Shown here: piece after piece, positions 38,322 through 48,223 of the stretch
How positions within the stretch are numbered: the stretch's first letter is position 1
Layout: every line of letters begins with the position of its first letter
Assembly (NCBI GenBank): GCA_963825615.1
Contig: CAWGTV010000001.1
Coordinates: forward strand, 434,001 to 498,000
Direction of reading: 5' to 3'
Length of the DNA stretch: 64,000 bases
Source of the DNA: JAHEDT01 sp963825615
Lineage (GTDB): Bacteria; Desulfobacterota; Desulfuromonadia; Desulfuromonadales; BM103
Made by a program: the position numbers and the translations under genes
The notes under the pieces: generated by a model
What the model saw: only the letters and a program-made list of their open reading frames with translations
What the model was told of the DNA's origin: nothing
Database searches by the model: none

Positions 38322-39737
38322 ATGGAGAAACAGACCTACAACTACGCCATTGTGCGGAGTTTTGTCACCTGGAGCGTGATCTGGGGGCTGGTCGCCGTAC
38401 TGGTGGGCGTGATCGTTTCCTTCCAGATGATCGACCCGGACCTCAATTTCCCGCCCTATCTCACCTTTGGGCGCCTCCGCCCGATTCATACCAACGCGGG
38501 AATTTACGGCTGGGGGGTCGGTGTCATCTTCGCCACCTTCTTCTATATCGTCCAGCGTCTCTGCAAGGTACCGCTCTGGAGCGCCAAGCTGGCAACCTTC
38601 CAGCTCTGGTTCTTCAACGCGACCATCATCGCCTCGGCCGTTACCCTGCTGCTCGGCTTCACCACCTCCAAGGAATATCATGAGATGGAATGGCCGATCG
38701 ACGTGATGATCATCATCCTCTGGGTCGCCTTCGCCATCAACATCATCATGACCATTCTCAAGCGCAAGGATGAGCAGATGTACATCTCGCTCTGGTACAT
38801 GATGGCGGCGATCATCGGCGTGGCGATCCTCTTCGTGGTCAATTCGGCGGCCATGCCGGTCTCGCTCTTCAAATCCTACTCGGCCTACGCCGGCACCAAC
38901 GACGCCAACGTCCACTGGTGGTTCGGCCACAACGCCGTGGCCATGGCGCTGACCGCACCGCCCCTGGCGATGTTCTACTACTTCCTGCCGAAATCGACCG
39001 GCGTGCCGATCTACAGCCACCGCCTGTCGATCATCGCCTTCTGGTCGCTGATCTTCATGTACCTCTGGACCGGTGCCCACCATCTGCTCTGGACGCCGGT
39101 ACCGGACTGGATCCAGACCCTGGCCATGGCCTTTTCGGTCATGCTGATCGCACCGTCGTGGGGGAGCGTGTTCAACGGCTACCTGTCGATGAACGGCCAG
39201 TGGCACCAGATGCGCGAGAACTACCTGGTGAAGTTCCTGATCCTCGGCATCACCTTCTACGGCCTGCAGACCCTGCAGGGGCCGATGCAGGCGATCCGCA
39301 CCTTCTCGGCGTTCATCCACTACACCGACTGGGTGCCGGCACACATCCACATGGGCACCATGGGCTGGGTATCGATGATCGCTTTCGCCAGCATCTACTT
39401 TCTGATCCCGCGGATCTACGGCCGCGAAGTCTACAGCATCCCCCTGGCCAACCTGCAGTTCTGGCTGATTCTGGTCGGCCAGCTGATCTGGTCGATCTCC
39501 CTCTGGGTCGCCGGGGTCCTGCAGGCCGGCATGTGGAATGCCATGAATGCCGACGGCAGCCTGACCTATACCTTCATGGAGACCATGGTCGAGATGTACC
39601 CCTACTGGTGGGCCCGCGCCTTCGGCGGGTTGATCTACCTGGCCGGCCTCATCGTCTTCATCTACAACCTGTACATGACGGTCAAGAAAGGGCAACCGAC
39701 CGCCACGCAGTCCGCAGCCATGGAAGGGAGGGCCTGA
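38322..39737 (+). CDS. ccoN: cbb3-type cytochrome c oxidase subunit I
   Basis: Catalytic subunit carrying heme b and the heme b3-CuB site; reduces O2 with high affinity and pumps protons. 471 residues with about 12 helices. RPIHTNAGIYGWGV has the low-spin heme His; NDANVHWWFGHNAVAMAL contains the CuB His and the Tyr-His region; WTGAHHLLWTPVPDW has the CuB His pair; HYTDWVPAHIHMGTMGWVSM has the heme b and b3 His. Intact. First gene of ccoN-O-Q-P. Confidence 0.96.
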   Translation: MEKQTYNYAIVRSFVTWSVIWGLVAVLVGVIVSFQMIDPDLNFPPYLTFGRLRPIHTNAGIYGWGVGVIFATFFYIVQRLCKVPLWSAKLATFQLWFFNATIIASAVTLLLGFTTSKEYHEMEWPIDVMIIILWVAFAINIIMTILKRKDEQMYISLWYMMAAIIGVAILFVVNSAAMPVSLFKSYSAYAGTNDANVHWWFGHNAVAMALTAPPLAMFYYFLPKSTGVPIYSHRLSIIAFWSLIFMYLWTGAHHLLWTPVPDWIQTLAMAFSVMLIAPSWGSVFNGYLSMNGQWHQMRENYLVKFLILGITFYGLQTLQGPMQAIRTFSAFIHYTDWVPAHIHMGTMGWVSMIAFASIYFLIPRIYGREVYSIPLANLQFWLILVGQLIWSISLWVAGVLQAGMWNAMNADGSLTYTFMETMVEMYPYWWARAFGGLIYLAGLIVFIYNLYMTVKKGQPTATQSAAMEGRA

Positions 39738-39739
39738 TC

Positions 39740-40616
39740 ATGTGGGAAAAGAAACCTGTCCTCCTCCTCGTCCTCGCCACCGGCGCCATCCTGGTCGGCA
39801 CCATCATCACCATGGTGCTGCCCTTTGCCTGGGTGAACACTGAGGCCGACCGGATCGAAGGGGTCAAGCCCTACACCGCCCTGCAGCAGGAAGGGCGCGA
39901 CCTCTACATCCGTGAAGGGTGCAACAACTGCCACACCCAGACCGTGCGGCCGCTGGTCTCCGATGTCCTGCGCTACGGCGAATACTCCAAGTCCGGCGAA
40001 TTCGTCTACGACCGGCCCTTCCTGTGGGGGTCAAAACGGACCGGCCCGGACCTGGCCCGCCTCGGCGGCAAATACCCCGACGCCTGGCACTACAAGCACA
40101 TGGAGTCGCCACGTTCGATGGTGCCAAAAACCAACATGCCCGACTACGGCTGGCTGGCAAAAAACCAGCTTGATCCGCAGATGATCCAGCGCAAGATGGA
40201 AGTCCTCGGCTTCCCTTTCACGGCCGAAGAGATCAAGGCTCTTGAGGGCAAGACCGAGATGGACGCCATGGTTGCCTACCTGCAGAAACTCGGCGCGGAC
40301 ATCCCCTGGCGGGACACGGCGAAGACCGAAATCGTCGGCGAGCTGAAGAACCCCTATGCCGGGGTTGATCACGACACCATGGAAGCATGGGAGAGCCTCT
40401 ACGAAGAGAATTGCGCCGCCTGCCACGGCGAGCACATGGAAGGCGTTATCGGCCCGGAACTGGTCGGTGCGGACTACGATGAGGAGGATCTCTTCGAGAT
40501 CATCTACACCGGCATCCCCGACGGCGGTATGCCCAGTCTTCTCCAGCCTGGGGACCGACAAGGTCTGGAAACTGGTCAACTTCATCAAGTACTACCACCA
40601 GGAAGAGGATCATTGA
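39740..40616 (+). CDS. ccoO: cbb3 oxidase subunit II with an extra C-terminal cytochrome c domain, frameshifted
   Basis: Membrane-anchored cytochrome c subunit. TM helix (VLLLVLATGAILVGTIITMV), then the CcoO domain with CNNCHTQTVRPL. A second c-type domain follows (~220-290): WESLYEENCAACHGEHMEG, and PDGGMPVFSSLGTDKVWKLV supplying the Met region. Ordinary CcoO (~200 residues) has only the first heme. The frame breaks at CCC near 40534 (one extra C), after which the true C-terminus IKYYHQEEDH ends at 40616; without repair the ORF runs falsely into ccoQ. The ATG lies 2 bases after the ccoN stop. Confidence 0.92.
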
Positions 40617-40618
40617 GT

Positions 40619-40759
40619 ATGGACCTCAGCTCTGCGCTCTACCTTGGCGTCACCTTCGGCCTGTTCGTGATCTTTGCCTTGATCGTGGTCCGCACCTACA
40701 GTAAAAAGCGCAAGGATGAAGGGGAAATCGCCAAGTACCGCATGCTGGATGACGATTAA
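40619..40759 (+). CDS. ccoQ: CcoQ-like small membrane subunit
   Basis: 46 residues: one TM helix (ALYLGVTFGLFVIFALIVVRTY), basic cytoplasmic stretch (SKKRKDEGE) and an acidic end IAKYRMLDDD. Position between ccoO and ccoP, size and topology fit CcoQ, which stabilises the oxidase. Starts 3 bases after the repaired ccoO stop. The KYRMLDD tail recurs in CcoS at 45542. Confidence 0.8.
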   Translation: MDLSSALYLGVTFGLFVIFALIVVRTYSKKRKDEGEIAKYRMLDDD

Positions 40760-40810
40760 TCGTATGTCGCACCGGTTAAACGGACGGACTTTTGCCCAAA
40801 GGATATTCAC

Positions 40811-41326
40811 ATGAGCACAATTGAACCTCAGCACGAAGAACATGCAGACGGCATTGTCGAAGATCGTGAGCAAAACCCGCCGGTCTACTTCACGGTTCTC
40901 TTTTACGGCCTGATCATCTGGGGTGTGGCCTTCATGGCCTTCTACCTCCTCTCCGGCTGGAGTTCGGACGCCGAATTCCAGGAGAAGATGGCAGCTCACA
41001 AAGGTGAACCTCAGGCCGAGCAGCAGGCCGCCACGCCGGCTCCTGCGGCACCGGTTCCGGCAGCGCCAGCAACAGCCCCTGCAGTAGCCAGCGAGACCGC
41101 GAGCGATGGGCAGGCTCTCTTTGCCAAGCATTGCGCCGGCTGTCATGGACCGGAGGGCAAAGGCGCTTTCGGACCGGACCTGACCGGTGAATACAAGTAC
41201 GGTAAAACCGCCATGGCCGTACAGGAGAGCATCACTAACGGCCGGCCGAAGAACATGCCGGCTTTCGAGAAAAAGCTCACCCCGGAGGAAATCTCCACTC
41301 TCACCGAATTCATTATCAACCTGTAA
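40811..41326 (+). CDS. ccoP: cbb3 oxidase subunit III, single-heme form
   Basis: Membrane-bound cytochrome c accepting electrons from soluble cytochromes. In its 171 residues, the N-terminal CcoP signature DGIVEDREQNPPVYFTVLFY leads into a TM helix; after an Ala/Pro-rich linker there is one cytochrome c domain (FAKHCAGCHGPEG, KNMPAFEKKLTPEEI). Usual CcoP has two c hemes and ~300 residues; here one is absent and CcoO has gained one. Followed by a strong terminator. Confidence 0.9.
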   Translation: MSTIEPQHEEHADGIVEDREQNPPVYFTVLFYGLIIWGVAFMAFYLLSGWSSDAEFQEKMAAHKGEPQAEQQAATPAPAAPVPAAPATAPAVASETASDGQALFAKHCAGCHGPEGKGAFGPDLTGEYKYGKTAMAVQESITNGRPKNMPAFEKKLTPEEISTLTEFIINL

Positions 41327-41330
41327 GTTG

Positions 41331-41362
41331 AAAAGCGGCAGAAGGTGCCTTCTGCCGCTTTT
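41331..41362 (+). terminator. Intrinsic terminator after ccoP
   Basis: AAAAGCGGCAGAAGG / CCTTCTGCCGCTTTT, 13-15 bp stem with T-run, 5 bases after the ccoP stop. The A-rich 5' arm makes it potentially bidirectional. The ccoG ATG follows only 7 bases later. Confidence 0.85.
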
Positions 41363-41369
41363 ACTTTAG

Positions 41370-42621
41370 ATGACCGAAACATCCTGCCCGAACAAGAACA
41401 CCCGCCCTGCTCTCACCCTGGCGCCGTCGCTGCCAATGGGCAACGACGCTTCTGCTGCTGCTGATCCCCTGGATGCGCATGCACGGCAACAGCCTGTTGA
41501 GGATCGACATTCCCGATCTGGCAATCTACGTTTTCGGGCAAACACTGCGGATTGAAGAGCTCTACCTGGTCCTGCTCTTCGGCCTGGTTCTGACCCTGGC
41601 CTTTCTCCTCATGACCATGTTGCTGGGGCGCGTCTGGTGCGGCTGGCTTTGCCCGCAGACGACCCTGACCGACCTTGCTGAATGGTTCGCCGCGCGCCTA
41701 GGGGTACAGGCAAAGCGGCGGCAACAAACCGAAAGACTGTGGCAGAAGATCGCCCTGCAGCTATTCTACCTGCTCCTGTCTATACTGGTTGCAGCCAACC
41801 TGCTCTGGTATTTCATGGAACCGCAGCGTTTTTTCGCGCAGCTGGCTGCCGGACAACTGCATTACGTCGCCTGGATCTGCCTGCTAACGGTTGCCGTGGT
41901 GGTCTACCTCGACCTGGCTCTGGTCCGCCGCCTGATGTGTAGCGATTTCTGCCCTTACGGTCGCATCCAGACAACCCTTGCCGATCAGGCGACCCTGGCC
42001 CTGCAGCTGCCGCCTGCAGAACTGCACCGCTGCATCGAATGCGGTTCCTGTGTCAGGGTCTGCCCGATGGACATCGACATCCGCCGCGGTTACCAGGTTG
42101 AATGCATCAACTGCGGGCGCTGCCTGGATGCCTGCCGCCAGGTGATGGCCAAGCGCAATCAGCCCGGCTTGATCAGCTATAACTTCGGCACACAGGGAGA
42201 GGGACCCCGGGCCTTGCTTAACCTGCGCACGTTACTTTTGAGCCTGGCGACAGTGGCTCTGGCCATCGTGCTCATGTTCGCGGCATATCAGCGCCCTTCG
42301 GCATCGTTGAAGGTCGCTGTCTCGCACACTGCAGCCAGCCGCACCCTCAAAGACGGCAGCCGTGCAACGTTTTTCAACGCCTGGGTGAACAATCGCAGTA
42401 CGGCAAAAGCGATCTATCAGATTGACGCCCGGCAGGCGGATACCGGCAAACCATTGGCTCTTAAGGGGCAGACCACTCAGCTCGAATTAACGGCGGGAGA
42501 GAACTTGCGCATCGACTTTGTCCTGGTAACACCTGTTCCGGAATCCCGATTGGATGTAGAATTCATATTGTCAGACGTGAACGGTGCCGAACTGGCGGTT
42601 GCCGCAGCACACATCAAGTAG
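41370..42621 (+). CDS. ccoG: Cytochrome c oxidase accessory protein CcoG (FixG/RdxA), frameshifted
   Basis: Membrane ferredoxin-like protein needed for cbb3 biogenesis, thought to reduce copper. About 416 residues. TM helices; GRVWCGWLCPQTTLTDL; CSDFCPYGRIQ; two [4Fe-4S] motifs CIECGSCVRVCP and CINCGRCLDAC; a C-terminal Ig-like FixG_C domain. One frame break at ~41402 (CGCCCTG to CGCCTG) restores LLSPWRRRCQWATTLLLLL. No RBS is visible before ATG 41370, which abuts the terminator; the true start could be slightly downstream. Confidence 0.88.
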
Positions 42622-42633
42622 TACGGGAAACTC

Positions 42634-43086
42634 ATGACTGCAAAGAAAAACATCTATCCGGCCCTGATCCTGGTGCTGCTTGGCAGTTTCCTCTGCTTTT
42701 CCTTATGGTCGGCGATGCGAGCGGTCGAAGCCAAGCCGCAGGTGACCGATGCCGATTACTACAGCAAAGGGCTGAAGTACACCTCCACAGTGCTGGAGAA
42801 ACAAGCTGCCGTCGCCCTCGGCTGGACAGTGACAACCCGGCTGGACGGTCGCATCGTGGAGTTCCGCCTGAACGACAAGGAGGGGCTGCCGGTCGCGGCG
42901 GCGACTGGGGCCATCTTCCTGCACTTGGCAGAGACGCCGTCAAGCATCAGCCTTCCGCTTGAGGAGGTCGCTCCGGGCATATATCAATTACAGCTGACCG
43001 CCAATATGACCGGCGAGATGAACGCCCGCCTTGAGTTTGCACGCGACGGTGCCCGCCTGAACCGCCAGATCCTGCTTAACCTCTGA
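42634..43086 (+). CDS. ccoH: FixH/CcoH-like protein
   Basis: 150-residue single-pass membrane protein (YPALILVLLGSFLCFSLWSAM) with DADYYSKGLKY, the FixH signature, and a periplasmic beta-rich domain. FixH/CcoH assists cbb3 assembly with the CcoI copper ATPase. Its TGA overlaps the ccoI ATG (TGATG). Confidence 0.85.
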   Translation: MTAKKNIYPALILVLLGSFLCFSLWSAMRAVEAKPQVTDADYYSKGLKYTSTVLEKQAAVALGWTVTTRLDGRIVEFRLNDKEGLPVAAATGAIFLHLAETPSSISLPLEEVAPGIYQLQLTANMTGEMNARLEFARDGARLNRQILLNL

Positions 43087-45532
43087 TGTCTGCGCCCGAT
43101 ACATGCGTGCATTGCGCTCTGCCGATTCCACCTGCCGACCTGGTCATCGACACCATCAACGGCGAGCAGTTGCACTTCTGTTGCCGAGGTTGCCAGGGAG
43201 TCTACCGGATCATCTCCGGCGCCGGGCTGCAGAACTTCTACCGGCAGCGGGAGTGGGTGGAGCAGGGCGTTCCTGTCGGTGTTTTTGATACCAAATTCGA
43301 GGAAAACCTCCTCGCCGGTCATGTCACGACCCACGATGAAAGCTCTGCAGAGATCTCGCTGATCATCGAAGGCATCCGCTGCGCTTCCTGCGTCTGGCTG
43401 CTGGAGAAACTGCTCAGCAAGGAACCGGGCATTGCCTCCATCCGCGTCAACTATGGCACGCATCGCGCTCTGGTCAGGTTCAATCCACAGCAGACATCAC
43501 CGGCCAGAATCTTCACCAGCATCGCTCGCCTCGGCTACCTGCCCCACCCCTTCACGGCCGGCATCGCGCAACAAGCCGCCGCCAGGGAACAGCGGTCACT
43601 GTTGATCCGGTTCGGCACAGCAGCCTTCCTTTCCATGCAGCTGATGGGCTTCTCTTTGGCCCTTTACGGCGGCTATTTTCACGGTATCGACGCGGGCATT
43701 CGCCAGATGATCCAGTACTTTGCCGCCGCGGTGACGACTCCGGTGGTCTTCTATTCCGGCTGGCCGTTTCTGACCGGGGCCTGGCGCAGCCTGAAAAATC
43801 GGGCGCCAAGCATGGATATGCTGATCACCCTGGGCGTACTGTCAGCATATTGCTACAGCATCTATGCACTGTGCACGGACGGTGAAGTCTATTTTGATAC
43901 TGCGGCCATGATCATCACCCTGATCCTGCTCGGACGGCTATTTGAAGGGACTGCGCGCAACCGCTCCACCTCCGGTATCGATAAGCTGCTGAGACTCGCC
44001 CCCGATTCTGCCAACCGGATCGAACAAGAGCAAATTTATACCGTGGCCAGCGCCAGCCTGATTCCGGGGGACCTTATTCTGGTCAGGCCGGGAGAACTCA
44101 TCCCGGTGGATTGCCGCATCCAGGATGGGGAAACGGAGTTGGACGAATCAACGGTCACCGGTGAGCCGATGCCGGTGTTGCGCAAACCGGGTGATCCCGT
44201 GTCAGCGGGGACACTGAATCTTTCCGCCTCAGTCAAGCTCAGGGTTGAACGGGTGGCCGCAGAGTCCTTTGTCGCCCGCATGGCCCGCATCGTCGAAGAG
44301 GCGCAGAATCGCAAAGCACCAATCCAATCGTTGGCAGACAAGCTTGCCACGCTCTTTGTGCCGGTCGTCACCCTGGTTGCCGCCGGGACCTGGCTTTTCT
44401 GGTTAACCAGCGACGTGCCCCATGCGGAAGCCCTCCTCAATGCCGTAGCGGTTTTGATCGTCGCCTGCCCCTGTGCTCTCGGCCTGGCTACGCCGACGGC
44501 TATCCTGGTGGCTTCCGGCAACGCGGCGGCCCGTGGCATCCTTTTTCGCGGTGGCGACATTCTGGAAATGACCGCACGCATCGATCTGGTCGCTTTCGAC
44601 AAAACCGGCACCCTGACCCTCGGCAAACCGACCGTAGCAAAGGTCCTCCCCGCGCCGGGACAGAGTGAAGAAGGGCTGCTACGCCTGGCCAGCCGGGTTG
44701 AAAGCGGCTCGAATCATCCGATCGCTAAGGCCATCGTGGCCCGGGCAAAAGCTGCCGGGATAGTTATCGAAGCAGCGGAATCGGTCGAAACTGTTCCCGG
44801 TCGCGGCGCGAGAATGGTTGGCAAAACCGGTGAGAGTCCTGGTGGGCAGCCGCCCTTTTCTAGCAGACAAAGGCATTGAAATTCCTGCTGTCACGTCAGG
44901 AGTCTTGACCGAAGTTTATGTCAGCCTCGCCGGGTCGTGGTGCGGAGTCCTGCTGATTCAGGACCCTCTGCGCAGGGAAGCTGGGGAGGCCGTCAGCTCG
45001 TCTGCAGCAGATGGGCCTGCAAACCGTCCTGCTAAGCGGTGACCGCCTGGCAACGGCTGCAGAGGTCAGCACCAGGCTTGCCATCAGCGACGTCCTGGCC
45101 GACCTGAGCCCTGCTGACAAGGCCGCGTGGGTCATTGACCAGCAACATTCAGGTCACAGGGTCCTGATGGTTGGCGACGGCATCAATGATACCCCGGCCC
45201 TCTCCTCTGCTGATGTCGGTTGCGCCATGGCCGGCGGCACCGATATCGCCCTTGAGACATCGGACCTGGTTCTGACCAGGCCCAATCTCCACCGTCTTTA
45301 TGAAGCGGTCTTTATTGCCCGCAAGACGATGCTGGTGATCAAGCAAAACCTGTTCTGGGCCTTTGCCTACAATCTTGTCACCATCCCTATGGCCGCAAGC
45401 GGCAACCTGGCCCCCGTCTGGGCGGCTGTCGCCATGGCCAGCAGTTCTCTGCTGGTCGTGAGCAACTCACTGCGCCTCGGCCGCCTGATACGTCGAACTT
45501 TTTCTGTTGCCAAACAGCCGGCGAGCAATTAA
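43086..45532 (+). CDS. ccoI: Copper-translocating P-type ATPase of cbb3 assembly (CcoI/FixI), frameshifted
   Basis: Supplies copper for the CuB centre of CcoN. About 814 residues. N-terminal Cys-rich metal domain (CVHCALPIP, HFCCRGCQGVYRI) is typical of FixI and absent from CopA; HMA motif GIRCASC; helix motif CPCALGLATPTA; DKTGTLTLGKP; SNHPIAKAIV; MVGDGINDTPALSSADVG. Two frame breaks, near 44815 (GAATGG to GATGG) and ~45000 (an extra T before CTGCAGCAGATG), both single insertions. Translationally coupled to ccoH. Confidence 0.92.
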
Positions 45533-45541
45533 GGTTTTCCA

Positions 45542-45733
45542 ATGCTGCAGTCAATTGTCATCCTGATTCTGCTTTCGCTCTGCATCGGCACCGGAGCCTG
45601 GCTTTTCTTCATCTGGACCGTCAAACGGGGGGATTTCGACGATGTCGAAGGACCGAAATATCGCATGCTGGACGATGAAGAGGCGACTTCCGAGCAAGCC
45701 CCACCACCCCAAGGAGAGAACCATGAGAAGTAA
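45542..45733 (+). CDS. ccoS: cbb3 oxidase maturation protein CcoS
   Basis: 63 residues: one TM helix (IVILILLSLCIGTGAWLFFIW) then TVKRGDFDDVEGPKYRMLDD, the CcoS signature (W-x-x-x-x-GQFDDLxGPxxxILxDD in the family), and a Glu/Pro tail. CcoS is required for cofactor insertion into cbb3 oxidase. Ends overlapping the ATG of the next gene. Confidence 0.9.
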   Translation: MLQSIVILILLSLCIGTGAWLFFIWTVKRGDFDDVEGPKYRMLDDEEATSEQAPPPQGENHEK

Positions 45734-46143
45734 GCCATTACGTACGGCCTTCAGCGTTTTTATCATCAGCTGCCTGCTGAGCCTGCCAGCCTCAGCGTTC
45801 GCCGCAGAAACCCGCCTGGAGAAGGCGATGCCCGAAGGAGGTAAGGTGGTGCTCACATTCGCCGCCGCCCCGCTGCTGACCATGACCGAAACACCCTTTA
45901 CCGTGGAGCTGACCGGTGCGACGGGCAAGACCCTCACCGATGCGGCAGTCAGCCTGCAACTGGTGATGCCGGCCATGAGCATGCCGTTGAACAATCCGAA
46001 GGCCCACTGGAAAGAGGAGTGCGTATCACGGCTCGGCCGTCTTTACCATGGCTGGGGAATGGAACGCGATCATGATCATCCAGCGCCCCGGACATGATGT
46101 GGTCGACCTGATCTTCAATCTGGGAGAGGTCCTGATGAAATGA
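45723..46143 (+). CDS. Exported YtkA/FixH-like domain protein, frameshifted
   Basis: About 139 residues with signal peptide (FSVFIISCLLSLPASAFAA), then a beta-rich domain VELTGATGKTLTDAAVSLQL, MPAMSMPLNNPKAHW, AYHGSAVFTMAGEWNAIMII. The MPxMSMPxN motif is typical of YtkA/copper-resistance-type domains that contact metal or assist oxidase assembly. One frame break near 46020 (one extra base) is needed to reach the stop at 46143, which overlaps the next ATG. A role in copper delivery to cbb3 is inferred from position. Confidence 0.75.
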
Positions 46144-46820
46144 GCGGTTCGCTCATTTCCATGGCATTTATGACTGGCCTGCTCGGCACCGGCCACTGCA
46201 TCGGCATGTGCGGCGGGCTGGTCAGCGCCCTGTCACTGTCAGAGGCCGGCCAAAAAGGCGGATGGCTGTTTCACCTGCTCTACAACACCGGACGGATTGC
46301 CACCTATACCTTCATAGGCGCTATCGTCGGCTGGCTGGGGTCTGCCCTGGCCTACACCGACCGATTCAAGCTGGTCAGCCGTTCCCTGCTGCTGGGATCT
46401 GATGTCTTTGTCATCCTGGTCGGTCTGGGGACCGCCGGACTCTTCACCTGGCTTAATGCCTCGAAACTCGACTTTCCCGGCCCAATGCGTTTATTTGCGA
46501 GCGCTGTCGGCGGGCTTCGCCGCCTTCCCCCGGCCCTCGCCGCCCTGCCGCTTGGCCTGCTGTTTGGGTTTATTCCTTGTGGCTATCTCTACGCCGTGGC
46601 CATCACCGCAGCCCAGAGCGCAAGCATCGCAACCGGCGCCATGATGTTGCTGGCGTTCGGGTTAGGGACCGCGCCGTCACTGCTGCTTTTCGGCGGCGCC
46701 GCACACTGGTTAAGCGGACGGGCCCGCACCTGGATGTTGCGGATTGCCGGGCTGATCGTCGCCGGCATGGGCGTCATCAACCTCTGCAAGCATATGCGCC
46801 TGATGGGCTGGCTCACCTGA
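46140..46820 (+). CDS. SafE/UreH-domain (DsbD-like) membrane protein of the cbb3 locus
   Basis: 226-residue polytopic membrane protein. TGLLGTGHCIGMCGGLVSAL and LLFGFIPCGYLYAVAITAA are the paired Cys/Pro motifs of the UreH/DsbD_2 family often found at the end of cco loci, where members are implicated in copper import for the oxidase. ATGA overlap with the YtkA-like gene. Last gene of the cco group. Confidence 0.85.
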   Translation: MSGSLISMAFMTGLLGTGHCIGMCGGLVSALSLSEAGQKGGWLFHLLYNTGRIATYTFIGAIVGWLGSALAYTDRFKLVSRSLLLGSDVFVILVGLGTAGLFTWLNASKLDFPGPMRLFASAVGGLRRLPPALAALPLGLLFGFIPCGYLYAVAITAAQSASIATGAMMLLAFGLGTAPSLLLFGGAAHWLSGRARTWMLRIAGLIVAGMGVINLCKHMRLMGWLT

Positions 46821-46925
46821 TCCGCAAAAGGCGGTGCTCGTCACCTGAGGCGTGCCTGGCGTTCACCACGGCATTCAACCAGGCTAACGATGGGCCGCAG
46901 GCTAAGCTGCCAGAGACACCCAGGA

Positions 46926-47747
46926 TTACTCTTTCGGTGGTTTATAAAGCTTTGGCGGCGGCAGTTTGTTTTGCCAGAAGCGCTTGGCGATCCACAGGCA
47001 AACCAGGAACAGCAATGCCAGAGGGGTATAGCGGAAAAGGAAGGTCACCAGCAGCGCGGTCTCTATGCCTAGCCCGGCAAGAATATAAAAAGCCACGATC
47101 AGGTAAGGGAACAGTGGGATAGCCGCGAGTTCGCGCCAACGATAGCGGTAATGCCAGAGCATGTGCAACTGCAGCAGGATATAGGCCGGAATCGACGCAA
47201 TGGTCAGAAAAAACAGAATGTCGTATGTAGTGCCAAATTTTTGCGGCGCCGGGTCGTAAACAAAATCCATCTTGCGGCGCTCAGTCTTGGTTAACGCAGT
47301 GACCCATGCGGCAGGCTCCCGCGGCTCGACAGACGCATCGCCCTGCCAGGTTACATCCGCTGCCTGGCTCAGTTGGTACAGCTCCCGCCACTCTTCATCG
47401 AGAACCATGATCCTGACAGCATCGATATGCGTCGGGTTGGTATAACCGACCCAGACCAGGGCTTCGCCCGTGCCGGGGGCATGTAAAACTCCCGGGTTCT
47501 TAATCGCTCCGACCTCCAGGGGCGACCCCTCATGCATGGCAATTGCCTCGAAACGCAAAGGAACGACACTGTCGTACTTGACCAGTCCGTACAGCAGCTC
47601 ATCGCTGCCAAGGGTTGACTGGCCGGCCGGGTCCAGTGCGGTAACGGTTACCAGCACGTTTTCCGGCGGAGCGGCCAAAGACCAGGAGCCATACAGGCAG
47701 ATGAACGAACAGGTGATTACAGTGAAAAAAGTTTTCAATTGCTTCAT
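46926..47747 (-). CDS. Exported/membrane protein of unknown function
   Basis: 273 residues. Signal peptide (FFTVITCSFICLYGSWSLAA), periplasmic domain of ~150 residues (VTALDPAGQSTLGSDELLYG; GEALVWVGYTNPTHIDAVRI), then three TM helices (ILFFLTIASIPAYILLQLHM; LFPYLIVAFYILAGLGIETALL; ALLFLVCLWIA) and a Lys/Pro-rich tail. No family recognised. Convergent with the SafE-like gene; a link with the oxidase is not shown by the sequence. Confidence 0.7.
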   Translation of the reverse strand: MKQLKTFFTVITCSFICLYGSWSLAAPPENVLVTVTALDPAGQSTLGSDELLYGLVKYDSVVPLRFEAIAMHEGSPLEVGAIKNPGVLHAPGTGEALVWVGYTNPTHIDAVRIMVLDEEWRELYQLSQAADVTWQGDASVEPREPAAWVTALTKTERRKMDFVYDPAPQKFGTTYDILFFLTIASIPAYILLQLHMLWHYRYRWRELAAIPLFPYLIVAFYILAGLGIETALLVTFLFRYTPLALLFLVCLWIAKRFWQNKLPPPKLYKPPKE

Positions 47748-48008
47748 GATTTCATGGCCAATCGTTAGCAGTTGGATTAAATACTTACGGAATTATACCC
47801 CAAAACCTGGCAGTCATCATCAAACATTTAATAACCACGGTAACAGATGAACACCGCCCGGACGGCTGTTCTTCTTCGTATCGCCGTAAAGTCGAAATAG
47901 CTTGTGTCAGTGAACCAGTAGTTATTGCTCACTTTGGGGGACAGGTCAGCCATGCTGTGGCCAACCTGTTATAATGATCGGCAAGGCCAGACAAAGGAGC
48001 CTCTAGCG

Positions 48009-48149
48009 ATGGCCATCCTTAAAATTCTTCTCGCCATTTTCCTTCCGCCGGTCGCTGCCTTCGTGCAGGTTGGGCTGACCCTGCACTTCTGGGTTAACAT
48101 CCTTTTGACCCTGCTCGGTATGCTGCCGGGCATGGTGCATGCGCTCTGA
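48009..48149 (+). CDS. YqaE/Pmp3-family small membrane protein
   Basis: 46 residues with two TM helices: ILKILLAIFLPPVAAFVQVG and FWVNILLTLLGMLPGMVHAL, the Pmp3/YqaE pattern (FLPPxxVF...LTxLGxxPGxxHA). Slightly short: the usual last four to six residues after HAL are absent. AAAGGAGCC is the RBS; TATAAT at 47970-47975 is a possible -10 box with no good -35. The preceding 261-base gap shows nothing else. Confidence 0.85.
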   Translation: MAILKILLAIFLPPVAAFVQVGLTLHFWVNILLTLLGMLPGMVHAL

Positions 48150-48223
48150 CTGGTTGTAACGAAGAGATAAGCTGCTGAGCGATCTGGCGAGTTGAAACAA
48201 CGTTTAGGCGAGGCCCTGGTTTC

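Noticed and set aside
38310..39695. 461-codon open frame opposite ccoN
   Set aside because: Composition (His/Asp/Gly/Arg-rich) is that of a shadow frame, and ccoN has full family motifs.
38918..40759. A 613-codon open frame apparently joining ccoN, ccoO and ccoQ
   Set aside because: Only the middle part is real CcoO; the start is an out-of-frame reading of ccoN and the run-on into ccoQ comes from a single extra C near 40534.
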